Of a DNA stretch of 64,000 nt, positions 61,224-64,000 are shown piece by piece. Location of the stretch: positions 62,001-126,000 of the forward strand of contig JAQBQE010000063.1 of assembly GCA_028287135.1 (NCBI GenBank), read 5' to 3'. The number at the start of each line of letters is the position of its first letter. Position 1 is the first letter of the stretch. Source of the DNA: Myxococcales bacterium (GTDB lineage: Bacteria > Myxococcota_A > Polyangia > Haliangiales > Haliangiaceae). The position numbers and the translations under genes are program-made. The notes under the pieces were generated by a model, which was given only the letters and a program-made list of their open reading frames with translations, was not told the origin of the DNA and did no database searches.

Positions 61224-62240
61224 TCAGGGATGCGTCAGCACCGTGCCGGTGTCACCGACGACCAGCATCCCGGCCCCCGGCACGCCCGTGATGGCGCGCA
61301 GGGTATTCGTCGTCGGGGCCGCCACTGCCGTCCACTGTGTGCCGTCGTAATGGATCAGCGTTCCGGCGGAGCCGACCGCCCAGACATCGGACGCACTCGT
61401 GCCATACACCGCGTAGAGGTATTGCGTCGTCGGGCTCGGGACCGCGGTCCAGGCGCCGGTGCCTACCTTGTGGAGGATCGTGCCCGCGGCGCCGACGACC
61501 CAGTACTCGCCGGTCCCGGTCCCCCAGATCGACGCGAGCGTCACGTTCATCGCGTAGTCCTCGTTGACGAGCGTGGTGCTCCCGGTGAACCGGCGGATCG
61601 TGCCCTTCGTCCCGACGAAGTACGCGTCCGTCGCGCTCTGCGGCCACACCGACCACACATCGAGGTTCGCTGCCTGCGCAAAGCTCGTCCACGCCGTCCC
61701 GTTCCAGCGCGCGATCGTCCCCGCCGTGCCCGCGATCCAGACATCGGTCGATGACAGCCCGGAGACCGCGAACAGGCTCGCGTTCGCGCAGCCGGTGACC
61801 GTGACCATGGTCCACACCGATCCGTTCCAGCGCTGCGCCATGCACAGCCGACCGGCCAGCCAGACGTCGGTCGGCGATGCGCCCCAGAACATGAAGATGT
61901 CCTCGCCGGTCGCCCCCGGCGCGGTGCTCCATGCCCCGCCGCTGTAGTGGTTGATCGGACCGCCCGCGCCCCCGACCCAGATCTCGTTCGCGGAGAATGC
62001 GCGGACGGCCCACAGGTTCGCAGCCGTCGACGGCGCAGGCGAGAACACGGACCAGCCTGACGCCACGCTCGCATCGATCGCGCCGTCGATCGTCGCGGCG
62101 TCGTTCGCGTCGTTCGGGCCGCTCGAGCCGTCGCCCTGGCCAGCGTCGCGCGCGTCGGGATCTCCGCCGACCGCATCGAAGCCGGAACGTCCGCACGCGC
62201 TCAGCGCGACGAGCAACGCGCCGGTCCACAGCAGGTGCAC
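61224..62240 (-). CDS. beta-propeller-like repeat lipoprotein
   Basis: The 338-residue protein starts with a GTG giving the signal HLLWTGALLVALSAC (Cys about 16), then an Asp/Gly/Ala linker (25-60). Seven or so repeats of about 45 residues follow, with the pattern S-x-x-DVW-x-x-G-x-x-G-T-I-x-R/H-W/Y-N/D-G-x-x-W. Such repeats fold as a beta-propeller and are common in myxobacterial surface lipoproteins. The function is unknown, but a binding role outside the cell is likely. The frame is open well upstream without a signal, so the GTG at 62240 was chosen. Confidence 0.75.
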   Translation of the reverse strand: MHLLWTGALLVALSACGRSGFDAVGGDPDARDAGQGDGSSGPNDANDAATIDGAIDASVASGWSVFSPAPSTAANLWAVRAFSANEIWVGGAGGPINHYSGGAWSTAPGATGEDIFMFWGASPTDVWLAGRLCMAQRWNGSVWTMVTVTGCANASLFAVSGLSSTDVWIAGTAGTIARWNGTAWTSFAQAANLDVWSVWPQSATDAYFVGTKGTIRRFTGSTTLVNEDYAMNVTLASIWGTGTGEYWVVGAAGTILHKVGTGAWTAVPSPTTQYLYAVYGTSASDVWAVGSAGTLIHYDGTQWTAVAAPTTNTLRAITGVPGAGMLVVGDTGTVLTHP

Positions 62241-62273
62241 ACGCCCATCATCGCGCGCCCGCGCGAACTTGAG

Positions 62274-62279
62274 TAGTGT
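62274..62279 (+). promoter_or_regulatory. -10 hexamer TAGTGT, leaderless-type
   Basis: TAGTGT is 7 bases before the ATG at 62287 of the amidase gene. Confidence 0.5.
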
Positions 62280-62286
62280 GCGTGCG

Positions 62287-63720
62287 ATGAACGTGTCGGA
62301 CCTCGACGCAACGAGCTGCGCGGATCTCGTACGCTCCGGTGACGCGACGCCACGCGAGCTCGTGGAGCTCGCGATCGCCCGGATCGAGAAGCACAACCCC
62401 GAGCTCGGCGCGGTCACCATCCCACTGTTCGAGCAGGCGCGCACCGAGGCCGACAGCGCACTACCTGGGCCCTTTCGCGGCGTCCCGATCCTGATCAAGG
62501 ACATCTGCGCGACCGTGGGCGGCGCGCTCCACACCGCCGGCATGCTGCCGATGAAGCGCGCGAACATCCGGTTCCCGCACGACAGCGCGCTCGTCGCATC
62601 GCTCCGCAAGGCGGGGTTCGTGGTGATCGGCAAGACGAACACGTCGGAGCTCGGCATCCTGCCGTCGGCCGAACCGCCGGCCTGGCCTCCGACCCGCAAT
62701 CCGCACGACCTCACGCGCTCGACCGGTGGCTCGAGTGGTGGCTCGGCCTGCGCCGTCGCCGCAGGCCTCGTTCCGATCGCCCATGCGAACGATGGTGGTG
62801 GATCGATCCGGATCCCCGCGAGCTGCTGCGGTCTGTTCGGCCTGAAGCCGAGCCGCGGCCGCGTCTCGTTCGCTCCCAACCTCGGCGACGTCAATGGCGG
62901 TCTGGTCAGCGAGCATGTCGTGACCCGCACGGTGCGCGACTCGGCCGCGGTGCTCGACATCCTCGCGGGCGCGCAGCCCGGCGATCCGTACAGTGCGCCC
63001 CCGCAGCTGCGTCCGTACATCGCGGAGCTGACGACGCCCACCGGGCGGCTGAAGATCGGCTTTGACAGCAAGCATCCGGGACTCGATGGGTCGCTGCGCG
63101 ATGCGCATCCTGATTGTGTGGCGGCGGTCGCGCACACCGCAAAGCTGCTCGAGTCCCTCGGCCACCACGTCGAACCGGCGGTGCCCGCGGCGCTCCGCGA
63201 TCCGGACTGGACGCCGCGCTTCCTCGCGCTGTGGGCCGTCGGCGTGACGATGGAGCTCGACGAATGCTCGCGCATGCTCGGCCGTCCGATCGAGGACCAC
63301 GAGGTCGAGCGCCTGACCTGGGCACTCGCCGAGCTCGGCCGGTTGGTCCCGGGATCGAAGTACGCGGAGGCGTGGCGCTGGATCCAGCGCAATGCACGCG
63401 AGGCCGCCACGTTCTGGGAGGACTACGATCTGTGGCTCACGCCCACGGTCTCGGAGCCGCCGGTGCCGCTCGGGACGTTCGCATCTCCCGACGACGATCC
63501 GCTCGCCGGCATCTTCCGCGCAGCGGACTTCACGCCGTTCACGCCGCCGTTCAATGCGACCGGCCAGCCTGCGTGCTCGCTGCCGCTCTACCACAACGCC
63601 GCCGGGCTCCCGATCGGCGTCCAGCTCGTCGCCGCGTACGGCCGCGAGGATTTGCTGCTACGGGTGGCTGCCCAGCTCGAGGCCGCGCAGCCGTTCGATC
63701 ACCGCGCGACGCGCCACTGA
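62287..63720 (+). CDS. amidase-signature family hydrolase
   Basis: The 477-residue protein has the amidase signature with the Ser-cisSer-Lys triad: Lys in GVPILIKDICA near 67-77, and the Ser pair in STGGSSGGSACAVAAGLVP near 143-161, followed by GGSIRIPASCCGLFGLKPSRGR. It hydrolyses a linear or cyclic amide and resembles 6-aminohexanoate-cyclic-dimer hydrolase-like and general amidases. There is no signal peptide, so it is cytosolic. The ATG at 62287 is supported by TAGTGT at 7 bases; the open frame extends upstream on paper. Confidence 0.88.
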   Translation: MNVSDLDATSCADLVRSGDATPRELVELAIARIEKHNPELGAVTIPLFEQARTEADSALPGPFRGVPILIKDICATVGGALHTAGMLPMKRANIRFPHDSALVASLRKAGFVVIGKTNTSELGILPSAEPPAWPPTRNPHDLTRSTGGSSGGSACAVAAGLVPIAHANDGGGSIRIPASCCGLFGLKPSRGRVSFAPNLGDVNGGLVSEHVVTRTVRDSAAVLDILAGAQPGDPYSAPPQLRPYIAELTTPTGRLKIGFDSKHPGLDGSLRDAHPDCVAAVAHTAKLLESLGHHVEPAVPAALRDPDWTPRFLALWAVGVTMELDECSRMLGRPIEDHEVERLTWALAELGRLVPGSKYAEAWRWIQRNAREAATFWEDYDLWLTPTVSEPPVPLGTFASPDDDPLAGIFRAADFTPFTPPFNATGQPACSLPLYHNAAGLPIGVQLVAAYGREDLLLRVAAQLEAAQPFDHRATRH

Positions 63721-64000
63721 CCATGCTGATCAGGTAGCGCCGTTCTGGCGCGCACGTGCCACGTGTCACGTGCTCGTACACCTCCACGATCACCGGCACA
63801 GGTTGCTCGGGGTGCTGGCCACGCGGATCGAGCGCTGCCTGGCGGCAGTGAGCTCGACGTTCAACGGCATACATCGCGGACCGCAGCCATGGGGTCACCA
63901 AACCGAGTGCCCTGCAGGAACACCTGGAGTCGATCCCACCACGAACGCTGGTTTGCCGAGCGTTTCGTTGTGGAGCATTCGGCACCTATCGGCCGAGCAG
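63721..64000. other. terminal region without a supported gene
   Basis: The 280 bases after the amidase show a palindrome with three CACGTG cores at 63752-63773 and otherwise no start, signal or motif I trust. A minus-strand frame from 63985 runs into the amidase gene and is probably spurious, though it could be the end of a gene that begins beyond the window. Confidence 0.5.

Noticed and set aside
62461..63594. 377-codon minus-strand frame opposite the amidase
   Set aside because: It is an Arg-rich antisense shadow of a gene with a complete amidase signature.
63551..63985. 144-codon minus-strand frame at the window end
   Set aside because: More than a third of it lies antisense to the amidase. 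The rest has no recognisable motif, so it is not called as a gene.

Overview
The window is GC-rich, very densely coded DNA (60 protein genes called in 64 kb, no RNA genes seen) from what looks like a myxobacterium-type member of Myxococcota, probably near Haliangium/Kofleria. This placement is inferred from the style of the proteins: many small lipoproteins, Gly-Ser-Ala-Thr and Thr-Gly low-complexity lipoproteins, a Cys-rich CGDG...CDDGN (DUF4215-type) repeat lipoprotein, a Ser/Thr-kinase-like protein and a DUF507 protein. No marker gene proves it.

Layout. 0-5 kb: ferritin-like protein, three lipoproteins, an ABC exporter. 5-7.4 kb: a small Cys-phosphatase coupled to a phosphoribosyltransferase-like/kinase-like fusion. 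7.4-21.5 kb: a glycan or exopolysaccharide cluster with three nucleotide-sugar epimerases/decarboxylases, an MDR dehydrogenase, a Gfo/Idh oxidoreductase, one GT4 and four CgeB-like glycosyltransferase domains, a methyltransferase, a glycosidase that appears circularly permuted, and a sugar-phosphate nucleotidylyltransferase. Nine of these genes (8585-18751) overlap by 4-8 bases and form one translationally coupled operon. 21.5-27 kb: a PhoR/PhoB-like two-component pair, then a ModA-like lipoprotein, a Cys/Met-metabolism PLP enzyme, an ATP-grasp protein and a small lipoprotein. 27-32.9 kb: a BtuF-like protein without signal peptide, a membrane protein, three tandem sugar (sorbosone) dehydrogenase-like lipoproteins and an alpha/beta hydrolase with an apparent CTG start. 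32.9-38.3 kb: histidine kinase, single-domain receiver, TPR-like protein, SDR, S37-type peptidase. 38.4-43.2 kb: YchF, Cys-rich lipoprotein, methyltransferase, EamA transporter, GT2. 43.2-43.6 kb: a non-coding array of modular inverted repeats. 43.6-51.2 kb: a 1605-residue helicase-nuclease, an ADP-ribosylglycohydrolase, a class V aminotransferase and a GFA protein. 51.2-55.1 kb: a likely pseudokinase, NUDIX, NRDE, DUF507 and zinc-ribbon membrane protein. 55.1-61.2 kb: a seven-gene acyl-CoA operon (SDR, RidA, enoyl-CoA hydratase, acyl-CoA dehydrogenase, benzoate-CoA-ligase-like enzyme, creatininase-family amidohydrolase, unknown) under a palindromic operator. 61.2-63.7 kb: a repeat lipoprotein and an amidase. 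The last 280 bases hold no gene I can support.

A recurring signal is a TANNNT-like -10 hexamer 5-8 bases upstream of the start codon of 22 genes. At that spacing transcription would start at or next to the start codon, so leaderless mRNAs seem common. I used this to choose starts for several genes. Tail-to-tail genes often touch or overlap, so there is little room for terminators and I could call none with confidence.
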